In this document: one piece after another, positions 21,189 through 30,306 of the stretch
Position numbering within the stretch: position 1 is the first letter of the stretch
Layout of the letters: every line of letters starts with the position of its first letter
Assembly (NCBI RefSeq): GCF_000807775.2
Contig: NZ_CP047385.1
Span: 3,100,001 to 3,164,000 of the forward strand
Length of the DNA: 64,000 nt
Direction of reading: 5' to 3'
Origin: Pandoraea fibrosis
Lineage (GTDB): Bacteria > Pseudomonadota > Gammaproteobacteria > Burkholderiales > Burkholderiaceae
Translations under genes and position numbers: made by a program
The notes under the pieces: model-generated
The model's database searches: none
What the model saw: only the letters and a program-made list of their open reading frames with translations
What the model was told of the DNA's origin: nothing

Positions 21189-22370
21189 ATGCAACGAGAG
21201 GTCGTGATCGTCAGCGGTGTACGCACCGCCATTGGTGATTTTGGGGGCAGCCTGAAGGATTTTGCGCCGACGCAACTGGGTGCCATCGTCGCCCGCGAGG
21301 CGATGGCCCGTGCGAATGTCAGCGGTGACGACGTTGGACACGTCGTGTTCGGCAACGTCATTCATACCGAACCCAAGGATATGTATCTGGCGCGCGTGGC
21401 GTCCATCGAGGCCGGCGTGAGTCAGCATGCGCCTGCGATGACCGTGAACCGCCTGTGCGGCTCGGGTTTGCAGGCCGTCGTTTCCGCCGCGCAGTCGATC
21501 CTGCTGGGCGACACCGACGTGGCGATGGCAGGCGGTGCCGAGAGCATGAGCCGCGCGCCTTACGTCATGCCGGGCGCCCGTTGGGGCACGCGCATGGGCG
21601 AGTCGCGTCTCGTCGACATGATGCTCGGCGCATTGCATGACCCGTTTGCCAACATCCACATGGGGGTGACGGCCGAGAACATCGCGAAGAAGTGGGGCAT
21701 CACGCGCGAAGATCAGGACCAGTTGGCCGTTGAGTCGCATCGGCGCGCCGCCCATGCGATGGCAGCGGGTTACTTCAACGATCAGATCGTGCCCATCGCG
21801 ATCAAGTCGAAGAAGGGCGAAATCTCGTTCACGACCGACGAGCATGTCCGCGCCGGCCTGAGCATGGAAGACATGGCGAAGCTGCGCCCGGTGTTCGAGA
21901 AAGACGGCACTGTGACGGCAGGTAACGCCTCGGGGCTGAACGATGCCGCCGCCGCACTCATCCTGATGGAGCGTGCGCAAGCCGAGCGTCGCGGTGCCAA
22001 GCCGCTGGCACGACTGGTGAGCTATGCCCATGCGGGCGTCGATCCGAACTACATGGGGATTGGTCCGGTGCCGGCGTCGCGCAAGGCGCTCGAGCGCGCC
22101 GGTCTCAAGGTCGAGGACATCGATGTGGTGGAGGCCAACGAGGCGTTTGCAGCGCAGGCGTGTGCCGTCACGCGCGATCTTGGCTTCGACCCGGCCAAGG
22201 TGAACCCGAACGGCTCGGGCATTTCGCTGGGGCACCCGATCGGCGCCACCGGTGCGCTCATTACGGTCAAGGCGCTGCATGAGTTACAGCGTATCGGCGG
22301 CCGTTATGCGCTCGTCACCATGTGTATCGGCGGCGGGCAGGGCATTGCCGCCGTGTTCGAGCGCGTGTAA
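21189..22370 (+). CDS. bktB: Beta-ketothiolase BktB
   Basis: This second thiolase of the window has 393 residues and is very like BktB of Cupriavidus necator, the enzyme that also condenses propionyl-CoA with acetyl-CoA to give 3-ketovaleryl-CoA for PHBV. Motifs: VNRLCGSGLQA (C90), [28 protein letters not shown] and TMCIGGGQG, all intact. The start ATG 21189 (MQREVVIVSGVRTAIG) follows GGAGAAGAG. It lies about 220 nt after the kinase and 53 nt before metC. Confidence 0.94.
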   Translation: MQREVVIVSGVRTAIGDFGGSLKDFAPTQLGAIVAREAMARANVSGDDVGHVVFGNVIHTEPKDMYLARVASIEAGVSQHAPAMTVNRLCGSGLQAVVSAAQSILLGDTDVAMAGGAESMSRAPYVMPGARWGTRMGESRLVDMMLGALHDPFANIHMGVTAENIAKKWGITREDQDQLAVESHRRAAHAMAAGYFNDQIVPIAIKSKKGEISFTTDEHVRAGLSMEDMAKLRPVFEKDGTVTAGNASGLNDAAAALILMERAQAERRGAKPLARLVSYAHAGVDPNYMGIGPVPASRKALERAGLKVEDIDVVEANEAFAAQACAVTRDLGFDPAKVNPNGSGISLGHPIGATGALITVKALHELQRIGGRYALVTMCIGGGQGIAAVFERV

Positions 22371-22382
22371 GTTACTCCCCGG

Positions 22383-22404
22383 GGGCCGGCGGTGTTTCCG
22401 GCCC
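22383..22404 (+). terminator. Hairpin between bktB and metC
   Basis: GGGCCGG and CCGGCCC pair around an 8-nt loop just after the bktB stop. There is no T tract, so it could be a weak or partial terminator. Confidence 0.4.
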
Positions 22405-22423
22405 GAGTATTTCCGGAGCCGTG

Positions 22424-23641
22424 ATGACGCAAGATAACCGCAAGCCCCTCGATACGCCGGAAGCCAACGGCTGGCACTGGCAAACCAATGTTCTGCACAC
22501 CGACACACAATTACCCGCAGGGTTTTCCGCCATGCCGGTGCCTGTGGCGCGTGCGTCGACAGTGATCTTCCCCGATCTGGCCGCCATGCGCTCGCTCGAC
22601 TGGAAGAACGACAGTCAGTGGCGCTACGGTCTGCATGCGACGCCGACCTCGATGGAGTTGATGCGGCGTCTGGCGGCGCTCGAAGGCGGCAAGCATTGCC
22701 TGCTCTTCCCCTCGGGCCTCGCGGCCATCTCCAATGTGTACTTCGGCCTCGTCAAGAACGGCGACGACGTGCTCATTCCCGACAATGCCTACGGCCCGAA
22801 TCGTGAGCACGGCGACTGGCTGGCCGAATCGTTCGGCATTACGGTGCGCTACTACGATCCGATGATCGGCGACGGTATTGGCGCATTGGTTCAACCCAAC
22901 ACCAAGTTGATCTGGCTAGAAGCGCCGGGCTCGGTGACGATGGAAGTGCCGGATGTGCCGGCCATCGCGCGAGTCGCGGGGGAGCGCGGTGTGTTGACTG
23001 CAATCGACAACACGTACTCCGCCGGTCTCGCGTTCCGCCCGTTCGATCACGGTGTGGATATCTCGGTGCAGGCGCTGACCAAATACCAGTCGGGTGGCAG
23101 CGATGTGCTGATGGGCGCGGTGGTCACCGTCGACGACGAGGTGCATCACCGGCTGAAGCAGGCGCGCATGCGCATGGGCGTTGGCGTGTCGGTTGACGAT
23201 TGCAGCCTTGTGCTGCGTAGCTTGCCTAACATGCAGTTGCGCTTCGAGGCGCACGATCGCGCCGCGATGACCTTGGCGACATGGCTGGGCACGCGTCACG
23301 AGATTGCGGCGGTGCTGCACCCGGCGTTTGAGGATTGCCCGGGCTATCAGCATTTCCGCCGCGACTTCACGGGCGCAGGTGGTTTGTTCTCGGTGGTGTT
23401 CGACGAACGCTATTCGCAAGCGCAGATCGATGCGTTCATCGAGGCGCTGCGCCTATTCAAGATCGGTTTCAGTTGGGGCGGCGCGCACAGCCTGGTCGTG
23501 CCGTATCGAGTGCCGTCGATGCGTACGGCAACGCCGTGGCCGCACAAGGGCGCGCTCGTGCGCTTCTATATCGGTCTGGAGGATGTGCGCGATTTGCAGG
23601 CGGATATCGAAGCGAGCCTGAAGGCGCATCTCGGCACCTGA
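22424..23641 (+). CDS. metC: Cystathionine beta-lyase MetC
   Basis: This 405-residue PLP enzyme of the Cys/Met metabolism family splits cystathionine to homocysteine, pyruvate and ammonia in methionine synthesis. The PLP-binding Lys is K220 in SVQALTKYQSGGSDVLMG; YGLHATPTSMELMRRLAALEGG and the C-terminal GFSWGGAHSL motif (typical of MetC rather than MetB) support the choice. ATG 22424 is used; a GTG three bases earlier is possible. Confidence 0.92.
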   Translation: MTQDNRKPLDTPEANGWHWQTNVLHTDTQLPAGFSAMPVPVARASTVIFPDLAAMRSLDWKNDSQWRYGLHATPTSMELMRRLAALEGGKHCLLFPSGLAAISNVYFGLVKNGDDVLIPDNAYGPNREHGDWLAESFGITVRYYDPMIGDGIGALVQPNTKLIWLEAPGSVTMEVPDVPAIARVAGERGVLTAIDNTYSAGLAFRPFDHGVDISVQALTKYQSGGSDVLMGAVVTVDDEVHHRLKQARMRMGVGVSVDDCSLVLRSLPNMQLRFEAHDRAAMTLATWLGTRHEIAAVLHPAFEDCPGYQHFRRDFTGAGGLFSVVFDERYSQAQIDAFIEALRLFKIGFSWGGAHSLVVPYRVPSMRTATPWPHKGALVRFYIGLEDVRDLQADIEASLKAHLGT

Positions 23642-23665
23642 CAGGCGGATCCGAGGCGGGAAGGT

Positions 23666-23697
23666 GGGCGGGCAGGTCGCGCTCACGGTGCCCGCCC
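23666..23697. terminator. Bidirectional hairpin between converging metC and serB
   Basis: GGGCGGGCA (23666-23674) and TGCCCGCCC (23689-23697) form a 9-bp GC stem with a 14-nt loop, exactly between two converging genes. No clear T tract. Confidence 0.5.
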
Positions 23698-23708
23698 GGC
23701 AGCCGCAC

Positions 23709-24596
23709 TCAGTCCTTGCGGAATAGCGAGAGGAGTCCGTCCAGCCCGGCGTAGTTGAACGCGACGGACGCTTTCTCTCGCACCACGGGTTTGGCACGAA
23801 ACGCCACCGACAATCCGGCAATCGCCATCATCTGAAGATCGTTCGAGCCATCGCCCATGACGATGGCCTGATCGGGGCGGGCGCCGAACTGCGCCGCCAC
23901 TTCCGTGACCGTGCGCGCCTTCACTTCGGCGTTGACGATCTCACCCAGCACACGGCCAGTGAGCTTGCCGTCGACGATCTCCAGTGTGTTCGCGCGGGTG
24001 ACGTCCAGATTCAGGCGTGTCTTCAGGCGCTCCGTGAAGAACGTGAAGCCGCCGGAGACCAGCAGCGTGCGGATGCCGAGCGACTGCACGCCGCGCAGCA
24101 TGTTCTCTGCGCCGGGCGAGAGTTGCAGGCGTTCATCGAAGACTTTCTCCAGCGCGCTCGCATCAAGTCCCTTGAGCAACGCCACTCGGCGCGTCAGGCT
24201 CTCGTTGAAATCCTTGATCTCGCCGCGCATGGCGGCCTCGGTAATCGCCGACACTTCTGCCTTCAATCCACAGTAATCCGCGATTTCGTCGATGCACTCG
24301 ATGGTGATGAGCGTCGAGTCCATGTCCATGGCCACGAGCTTGAAATCCGCGAGGCGGCGCTGGCTGTCGACGAGTACGGCATCGACCTCGTGTTGTTGAG
24401 CAAACGCACGCATTGCCGTGCGCAGGGCCGGGCTATCGGTGACGTCGGCAATGCGCGCGGCACCCGGCGTGAACGTGACGCTGGCACCGGGCACGAGTGC
24501 GCCGATGGCGGCCTGCAGAGGTGACGGGAATGCCGTAGCAGGGGCAGGGGGTGCGGCGGACGAAGCGCTGCCCAGAATGACGAGGTCGTTGGCCAT
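23709..24596 (-). CDS. serB: Phosphoserine phosphatase SerB
   Basis: SerB catalyses the last step of serine synthesis. The 295-residue HAD-family protein has the catalytic motif MDMDSTLITIECIDEI (nucleophile D91, acid D93), the SGGFTFF motif II region, and GDGSNDLQMMAIAGLSVAFRAKP as motifs III/IV. The first 85 residues are a regulatory-type N-terminal domain. It is convergent with metC. Confidence 0.95.
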   Translation of the reverse strand: MANDLVILGSASSAAPPAPATAFPSPLQAAIGALVPGASVTFTPGAARIADVTDSPALRTAMRAFAQQHEVDAVLVDSQRRLADFKLVAMDMDSTLITIECIDEIADYCGLKAEVSAITEAAMRGEIKDFNESLTRRVALLKGLDASALEKVFDERLQLSPGAENMLRGVQSLGIRTLLVSGGFTFFTERLKTRLNLDVTRANTLEIVDGKLTGRVLGEIVNAEVKARTVTEVAAQFGARPDQAIVMGDGSNDLQMMAIAGLSVAFRAKPVVREKASVAFNYAGLDGLLSLFRKD

Positions 24597-24738
24597 CTTG
24601 AAGTCGAGAGTCGTGCGTTTTACGTGCGACCGACATTCTACCGGGTTGCGGCGTGGGCGAGCCGGTTTCCCCGGAAAGGCCCGGCGTGGCGGACGTCAAT
24701 CTACCGCCCTAGGCCCGATCTGCGGGTGAGTCCCTGTC

Positions 24739-25755
24739 TCAGCCGTCGTGCGTGAAGCGACGTGCGCGGCTCGGCGGAAGGGCCTCGAATTTGTGCCAGA
24801 CACGGCGCAAATGACGGCTCGATCCGAAGCCGGTGCGCTCGGCAATGCGTTCCAGATCGAGACGGCTATTGCCGAGCATCTCACGCGCGAGCGCGATACG
24901 CAGTCGATGCAGATAGTCGATGGGCGCCACGCCGGCGTGTTCGCGAAAGAGGCGTGTGACGTGCCGCTCGCTCGCGCAGGCGATTTCCGCCATGGTGGCC
25001 AAGGTCCAGTCGTGGGCGGGATCGGCGGCGATGGCATCCTGCACCCGATGCAGCGCAGGGTGCAGGTGATTGCGGCCTTCGAGCCAGGGGGATAGCTGGG
25101 GGTCGGCCCCGGCACGCCGCGCGTAGACGACCATCTGACGCGCCACCGCCGCGGCGCACAGTGGCCCGGCGGCGTCGGCAATGAGCGTGAGCATCAGATC
25201 CAGTCCCGTCGTCACCCCGGCACTCGTCCATACGTTGCCGTCGTGCACGTAGAGCCGGTTGTCGGCCACACGTGCGCTGGGGGCCAGCGTGCGCAATTCG
25301 TCGCAACTGCCATGGTGGGTGGTGCAGGCACGCGTGTCGAGCAGGCCCGCGCGCGCCGCCAGCAGCGCGCCCGTGCAGATGCACGCGAGTTGATGCGTGG
25401 GGCGAACCACTTGCCGAAGCCACGCGACGGCGCGCGTTTCGGCATCGTTCGCCGACGAGTCCGAGCGTGCCGGCATCGCGTCATCATCCGTCACCTGCAC
25501 CGGGAGCGGTTTCTCGACGGTCCCCGTGACGACCAGCCAGGCGTCGTCGGGGATATCGAGGGGCAGCACATCGAGCGGCGAGACGCGCAAGCCGATCGAT
25601 GTATCCACTGAGCGTTGCGTACCGACGTAGCGCAATACGAAGCGCACGTCATCCTGCTGATGATTGGCGATGCGCAAGGCTTCGGCCGGCGCTGCGACGT
25701 CGAGTAGCAGCGTATTGGGCATCACCAGCAGGTAGACGGGTTGCAGTCGTGGCAT
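24739..25755 (-). CDS. GlxA-type AraC-family transcription regulator
   Basis: The 338-residue protein joins an N-terminal DJ-1/PfpI (class I amidotransferase-like) domain (VYLLVMPNTLLLDVAAPAEAL; CICTGALLAARAGLL) to a C-terminal AraC DNA-binding domain with two helix-turn-helix units (TLATMAEIACASERHVTRLF and LERIAERTGFGSSRHLRRVW). Such regulators often respond to amines or amino-acid derivatives. It ends a leftward group with a cysteine hydrolase and amino-acid catabolic genes that it may control; this is inferred from position only. Confidence 0.88.
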   Translation of the reverse strand: MPRLQPVYLLVMPNTLLLDVAAPAEALRIANHQQDDVRFVLRYVGTQRSVDTSIGLRVSPLDVLPLDIPDDAWLVVTGTVEKPLPVQVTDDDAMPARSDSSANDAETRAVAWLRQVVRPTHQLACICTGALLAARAGLLDTRACTTHHGSCDELRTLAPSARVADNRLYVHDGNVWTSAGVTTGLDLMLTLIADAAGPLCAAAVARQMVVYARRAGADPQLSPWLEGRNHLHPALHRVQDAIAADPAHDWTLATMAEIACASERHVTRLFREHAGVAPIDYLHRLRIALAREMLGNSRLDLERIAERTGFGSSRHLRRVWHKFEALPPSRARRFTHDG

Positions 25756-25805
25756 CGCAGCAGGCGTTCAGGACAAATTCGGACAGTGCCGGGTCGATAG
25801 CGACA

Positions 25806-26372
25806 TTACACCGCCGCGAGCGCTTCCTCAACCGTCACGATACGGGCGAAACGGTCGACGAGCACGGTTTCCGTGCGTTCCTTGAGTTCGGCCACCGACA
25901 GCTCGCGTCCGGTGCGCGGATGCTGCATCGGGAAGGTGAGCGTGGCTTCGGTAACGAAGTCCACTTCGTAACCGGCGTCAGACGCCGCACGGGTCGTCGT
26001 CTCGCAGCATTGTTCGGTGCGGATGCCCGAGACGATCAGGCGCGTAATGCCATGCTGGACGAGCCACGCGCCCAGTGTGGAGCCGGCCAGTGCGCTGTGT
26101 TTCACCTTGTCCACCGTGAAGGTCGGGGCGATGTACAGCTCTTTCAGGGTGCGCACGAAGCCCGAGTCGCGCGAGAACGCGCCCGTGGCGATGTGGAATA
26201 CCTGCACGACGGGCACGCCACGCGCAACCGCGCCATCGACGAGCGCCTGCTGGCGCTCGAAGTACGTCGCGAGGTCGTCTTCGCGCCAGTACGGGCGTTG
26301 GCGGAACGATTCCTGAGCGTCGATGACGAGCAGGGCGGTGCGGGACGTCTGGGCGGATTGGTTTTGCGACAT
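25806..26372 (-). CDS. Isochorismatase-family cysteine hydrolase
   Basis: With start ATG 26372 (MSQNQSAQTSRTALLVIDAQ; CCGGAG upstream) the protein has 188 residues. The family triad is visible: Asp18 in LLVIDAQESF, Lys in VDKVKHSALAGSTL, and the nucleophilic Cys in SGIRTEQCCETTTRAASDAG. Members hydrolyse isochorismate, nicotinamide, ureidoacrylate or related amides, and the substrate cannot be read from sequence. It sits upstream of and in line with the GlxA-type regulator, 50 nt apart, suggesting joint transcription. Confidence 0.88.
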   Translation of the reverse strand: MSQNQSAQTSRTALLVIDAQESFRQRPYWREDDLATYFERQQALVDGAVARGVPVVQVFHIATGAFSRDSGFVRTLKELYIAPTFTVDKVKHSALAGSTLGAWLVQHGITRLIVSGIRTEQCCETTTRAASDAGYEVDFVTEATLTFPMQHPRTGRELSVAELKERTETVLVDRFARIVTVEEALAAV

Positions 26373-26527
26373 GAGCGACTCCGGAAGGTTGGATGACGAT
26401 GGCACCATCTTACGAGTCGCCCTGCCTGCACGACAGACCGCCTGCGGACCGGAATCGGACGTATCCGGACATGGATGGCGCTGCCTGTGCTGCGCCATCC
26501 TCTATACGCCGGTGCAATGCCTGACGT

Positions 26528-27553
26528 TCAGATCTGCGCGCGAGTGCCGACCCCGGCGACTTGCGCCCGCTGATACAGCGCGGCGGCGAGGGCAACATCC
26601 TGTGCGCCCATGCCAAGCGACTTGAACAAGGTGACGGCTTCGGCGTCGGTGCGTCCGGGATGGGTGCGAATGACCAACTCGCCGAGTTCCGCCAGCAAGT
26701 CCTCCGGTCCAATACGGCCCTCTGCGGTGGCGGCGAGATAGTCGCCGGACTCATGGATCGTGGACTCCCGCCGATCGACGAACAACTGCGCACGTGCCAT
26801 GAGTGTCGTGTCGGCTTCGCGATGCCGCGGCGTGCTGCTGCCCACCAGATTGACGTGCGTGCCCGGCGCGATCCAGCCGGCTTGCAGTACCGGGTCGGTG
26901 GCGTTGGTCACGGTCACCACGATGTCGGCGTCGCGCACCGCGGCCTCGACGCTTTGCGCCGCTTCGAGGCGAAAACCATAGTTCGGTTGTTCCTTCTCGA
27001 CGAACGCCTGCGCCGTGGCGAGCGAACGGCTGGCGACGCTCACATGATGCAGCGGACGGGCCGCCGCGAGGGCTGCGAGATGCCAGTGCGCCTGATGACC
27101 CGCGCCGATCAGTGCCAGACGGGTAGCGTCGTGCCGGGCAAGCAGGCGCGTCGCCAACCCGGTCACGGCGGCCGTGCGAATGCCGGTGATCTCCGCGGCG
27201 TTCATGACGGCGAGGAGTTCGCCCGTCTCGCCGCTCATCAGCAGCACACAGCCCTGATGCGGGTCTTTGCCGAGCGCACTGTTGCCGGGAAAGAAGGTGC
27301 CGACCTTCGCACCATAGACCGGCATGCCGGCCGCTGCACTGCCGAGGAACGCGGGCATCATGCCGAGCATGCCTTTGGCGCCGAGTGCGTCCGGCGGACG
27401 AACGATCTGTCGTAACGGCAGGTGAATCTGCTCGCGCGCGAGCGCACCGAACATGTCGGACATGACGGGGATGGCGTCAGCCACGGGCATGAGCGCGGCG
27501 ATTTGCGGCGCGTCGAGGAGCAGGACGGGGGGCGTGGAAGCGGTGGCGGACAT
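26528..27553 (-). CDS. Ornithine cyclodeaminase/mu-crystallin family protein
   Basis: Starting at ATG 27553 (MSATASTPPVLLLD; AAGGA upstream) the product has 341 residues. The NAD-binding motif ALIGAGHQAHWHLAALA, the substrate-side VMNAAEITGIRTAAVTGLATRLLA and the closing VDRRESTIHESGDYLAA are typical of the family, which includes ornithine cyclodeaminase, alanine dehydrogenases and ketimine reductases. It lies 100 nt downstream of a threonine/serine dehydratase; such a pair (eutB/eutC-like) occurs in hydroxyectoine and other amino-acid catabolic operons. Exact substrate unknown. Confidence 0.85.
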   Translation of the reverse strand: MSATASTPPVLLLDAPQIAALMPVADAIPVMSDMFGALAREQIHLPLRQIVRPPDALGAKGMLGMMPAFLGSAAAGMPVYGAKVGTFFPGNSALGKDPHQGCVLLMSGETGELLAVMNAAEITGIRTAAVTGLATRLLARHDATRLALIGAGHQAHWHLAALAAARPLHHVSVASRSLATAQAFVEKEQPNYGFRLEAAQSVEAAVRDADIVVTVTNATDPVLQAGWIAPGTHVNLVGSSTPRHREADTTLMARAQLFVDRRESTIHESGDYLAATAEGRIGPEDLLAELGELVIRTHPGRTDAEAVTLFKSLGMGAQDVALAAALYQRAQVAGVGTRAQI

Positions 27554-27653
27554 GCAGGATCCTTGTAGTCGTCCGGGCAGATACCGGAGGGCCAAGCGAA
27601 GACGCGACCGTCAGGTCGCGTCAGGGGGCTTCGTCAATGATGCGCGATGGCGC

Positions 27654-28682
27654 TTAGCCGTTCGCCTCGGCGGCGAGCGCCGCTTCGATATGACGGTTGA
27701 ATGTTGCCGTGTCGGTGTTGGTGCCGCACAGCAGCACGCCCACGCGCTTGCCCATGAGTTTGTCGCGCAGCGGGCCCATCAACGCGGCCGTGGCTGCCGC
27801 GCACGCCGGTTCCACTGCGAGCTTCAACTGGCGGAACAGGGTGAGCATGCCTGCGCGCATCTGATCGTCGGTCACCGTGACCAACTCGTCGACGTGACGG
27901 CGGCACAACGTGTAGCCGTACAACTCGGTGTGCGGGGCCATCAGGCTGTCGGCGATGCCGGTCATCGGTCCCATCTTGACGGGGCCGCCCGCGGCGAAGC
28001 TCTGCGCCATGGCATCGGCACCGGCCGGCTCCACGCCGTACACCTTCACGTGAGGGGCGAACAGCTTGAACGCCGTGGCGATGCCGGCAATCAGGCCACC
28101 ACCACCGATCGGCACGATCACGGCGTCGAGGTCGGGGGCTTGCTGCGCCCACTCGTAACCCAGTGTGGCGGTACCCAGCACCGTGCGGTAGCCGTTAAAG
28201 GGATGCACGAAGTAACGGCCTTCTTCCTGCTCGACACGTTTGACGATGTCGAACGCCTCGTGAACGTTCTCCGCGAGAATCAGATCCGCGCCATATTCGC
28301 GGCACAGGGACGAGCGTGCGGGACTGGCGGTCTTGAGCATCACCGTCTTGGCACCGATGCCGGCGGCTTGCGCGGCATACGCCACAGCCACGGCGTGGTT
28401 GCCGGCAGACACGCACGTCACGCCCGCCTTGCGTTGCGCCTCGTCGAGCGAGAGCACGTTGGAGAACGCCCCGCGCGCCTTGAACGTGCCCGACGCCTGC
28501 AACAGTTCGTATTTGAACGTCACCTGAGTGTCACCGAGCGTCGGAAAGTCGTTACGCGTGAACACCGGCGTCTTCCGCACATAGGGCAGCAGCTTTTCGT
28601 GCAAATCGGCGATGGCGTTTTTCGTCGGAACGGGTTGCCCGTCGATGGTTTCGGCGTGCAGGTCAGGGGTCGGTTGCGTCAC
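27654..28682 (-). CDS. Threonine/serine dehydratase-like PLP enzyme
   Basis: This 342-residue fold-type II PLP enzyme has the Schiff-base Lys at 68 (ASGTFKARGAFSNV), the phosphate-binding glycine loop PIGGGGLIAGIATA, and SAGNHAVAVAYAA. There is no C-terminal ACT domain, so it is the short catabolic type rather than biosynthetic IlvA. The start is GTG 28682 with GGAGAC upstream. Together with the following cyclodeaminase-like gene and the upstream transporter it looks like a small catabolic operon for a hydroxy-amino acid or ectoine-type compound (inference). Confidence 0.87.
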   Translation of the reverse strand: MTQPTPDLHAETIDGQPVPTKNAIADLHEKLLPYVRKTPVFTRNDFPTLGDTQVTFKYELLQASGTFKARGAFSNVLSLDEAQRKAGVTCVSAGNHAVAVAYAAQAAGIGAKTVMLKTASPARSSLCREYGADLILAENVHEAFDIVKRVEQEEGRYFVHPFNGYRTVLGTATLGYEWAQQAPDLDAVIVPIGGGGLIAGIATAFKLFAPHVKVYGVEPAGADAMAQSFAAGGPVKMGPMTGIADSLMAPHTELYGYTLCRRHVDELVTVTDDQMRAGMLTLFRQLKLAVEPACAAATAALMGPLRDKLMGKRVGVLLCGTNTDTATFNRHIEAALAAEANG

Positions 28683-28715
28683 TTGGGCGTTGTCTCCGTA
28701 GTTGTGAAGGGGCGG

Positions 28716-28751
28716 GAGGGACGCACACCGATGTGCGGGTATGCGTCCCTC
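28716..28751 (-). other. Hairpin between MFS transporter and dehydratase genes
   Basis: GAGGGACGCA and TGCGTCCCTC form a perfect 10-bp stem with a 16-nt loop that itself has CGCACA/TGTGCG complementarity. No T tract follows on either strand, so it may reduce, not end, read-through into the dehydratase gene. Confidence 0.5.
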
Positions 28752-28785
28752 TCGTGGCTGCCTGGCGTTTGCCGGGCTCGACGGT

Positions 28786-30072
28786 TCAGCGAAGGCCGAG
28801 CTTGCGGCTGCGCAGCAGCGCGGTAATGCTGATAATGGCAGCGAAAATCAAATAGAAGCTCGGCGCGAGCTTGTTGCCCGTTGCGCCAATGAGCCACGTG
28901 ATGATAAACGGTGCGAAGCCGCCGAACACGGTGGCGGCAATGTTATAGCCAAGCGAGAGGCCGGTGGTGCGCACCTGCGTCGGGAACAGTTCGGTGAGCA
29001 GGGCGGGCAGGGCGCCGAAGTATGTCGTCATCAGCAGACCGAGCACGATCTGGAACACCATCAGCGAGCCGAATGTCGGGTTCGCGTCGAGGAAGCGGAA
29101 CATCGGGTACACCAGCACCAGCAACGCCACGGCGGCGGCGAGCATCGGCTTGATCCGGCCGTGGGTGTCCGACCAGTGGCCCACGATCGGCGCGACGATC
29201 AGTTGCACCACGCCCGTCAGCAGCACGGCCGAGAACGCAGCGGAGGACGGCAGTCCCAGTTGCTTGACGGCGTAGGTCGGCATGTAGAGCACCAGGTAGG
29301 TCGCTACCGTGGCCATGACGACTACGCCGATGGCGAGCAGCAGGCGTTCCTTCTGACTCGCGAACGTGTCGCGCAGCGGGCTTTGCGTGGGCTCGATGTC
29401 GAGGAATTCGGGCGTCTCGTCCAGACGGCGGCGAATGTAGTACGCCACCGGGCCGATCAACAAGCCGAAGAAGAACGGAACACGCCAGCCCCACGACGCC
29501 ATGGCTTCCGGCGACAGGTTGCCGGTCAGCAGTGCGCCGAAGCCTGCGGCGAGCAGCGTAGTGAGACCCTGCGAGGCGACTTGCCAGCTCGAGAAGAAGC
29601 CCCGGCGTTGCGGCGCGTGTTCGGCGAGGAAGGCCGTGGCGCTGCCGAATTCACCGCCGGCCGAGAAGCCCTGCACCATACGGGCGATGACGATACCCAC
29701 CGGGGCCAGCACGCCGATGGTGGCATACGTCGGCATGAGCGCGATGAGCAGCGTGCCGACCATCATCAGCAGGATCGACAGCGTGAGCGCGGCTTTGCGG
29801 CCGGCGCGGTCGGCATAAGCGCCGATCACGATGGCGCCGAGCGGACGCATGAAGAACGACACGCCGAACGTGCCGAGCGTGAGCAGCAGCGAGACGGTGT
29901 CGTTGCCGGTCGGGAAGAACAGTTTCGCGATCGTCACGGCGAAGAAGCCGTACACCACGAGATCGAACCACTCCAGGGCGTTACCGATCGATGCCGATAC
30001 GATCACACGCCAGGCGTGCGGGGTGGTGCGAGCGGCCGGGGCCGTCGCGTTAGGGGCTGCGCTTGCGCTCAT
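28786..30072 (-). CDS. MFS transporter, metabolite:H+ symporter type
   Basis: The 428-residue inner-membrane protein shows about 12 hydrophobic segments and the MHS signatures IGNALEWFDLVVYGFF near the N-terminus, RPLGAIVIGAYADRAGRKAAL after helix 2, and RMVQGFSAGGEFGSATAFLAEHAPQRRGFFSSWQ. It is thus related to ProP/ShiA/KgtP-type carriers of organic acids and betaines. ATG 30072 is chosen because TTGGAG lies 8 nt upstream. It is first of three genes with the dehydratase and cyclodeaminase and probably imports their substrate. Confidence 0.9.
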   Translation of the reverse strand: MSASAAPNATAPAARTTPHAWRVIVSASIGNALEWFDLVVYGFFAVTIAKLFFPTGNDTVSLLLTLGTFGVSFFMRPLGAIVIGAYADRAGRKAALTLSILLMMVGTLLIALMPTYATIGVLAPVGIVIARMVQGFSAGGEFGSATAFLAEHAPQRRGFFSSWQVASQGLTTLLAAGFGALLTGNLSPEAMASWGWRVPFFFGLLIGPVAYYIRRRLDETPEFLDIEPTQSPLRDTFASQKERLLLAIGVVVMATVATYLVLYMPTYAVKQLGLPSSAAFSAVLLTGVVQLIVAPIVGHWSDTHGRIKPMLAAAVALLVLVYPMFRFLDANPTFGSLMVFQIVLGLLMTTYFGALPALLTELFPTQVRTTGLSLGYNIAATVFGGFAPFIITWLIGATGNKLAPSFYLIFAAIISITALLRSRKLGLR

Positions 30073-30228
30073 GAGCGAGATCTCCAATACCTGTCTGGCG
30101 TATGTGCTTTGTTATGTTGCGAAGGGATGTCCTGTGCGCCCTTGCGATAGGCGTCTGTCACTGCGTATTGCTCGTTACTTATTGCGTTGCTGCCTTGCGC
30201 GAGGCCGCAACGGCACCGCCAAGGCAAC

Positions 30229-30258
30229 GGGCCGCATCCCGCTAGCGGAATACGGCCC
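30229..30258 (-). other. Long imperfect palindrome downstream of argE
   Basis: GGGCCGCATCCCGCT and AGCGGAATACGGCCC form a 15-bp near-perfect palindrome with two mismatched pairs, 50 nt after the argE stop. It lacks a T tract and could be a Rho-independent-like end, an mRNA stabiliser or an operator for the transporter gene. Confidence 0.5.
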
Positions 30259-30306
30259 GGTAAGACGACAGTCGATGCCTTGGCCTGAAGCAATTCAGGC
30301 GACGGC

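Noticed and set aside
27453..30150. Two long plus-strand frames opposite the dehydratase and MFS genes
   Set aside because: Low-complexity Arg/Gly/His products with no motif; true genes lie on the minus strand.
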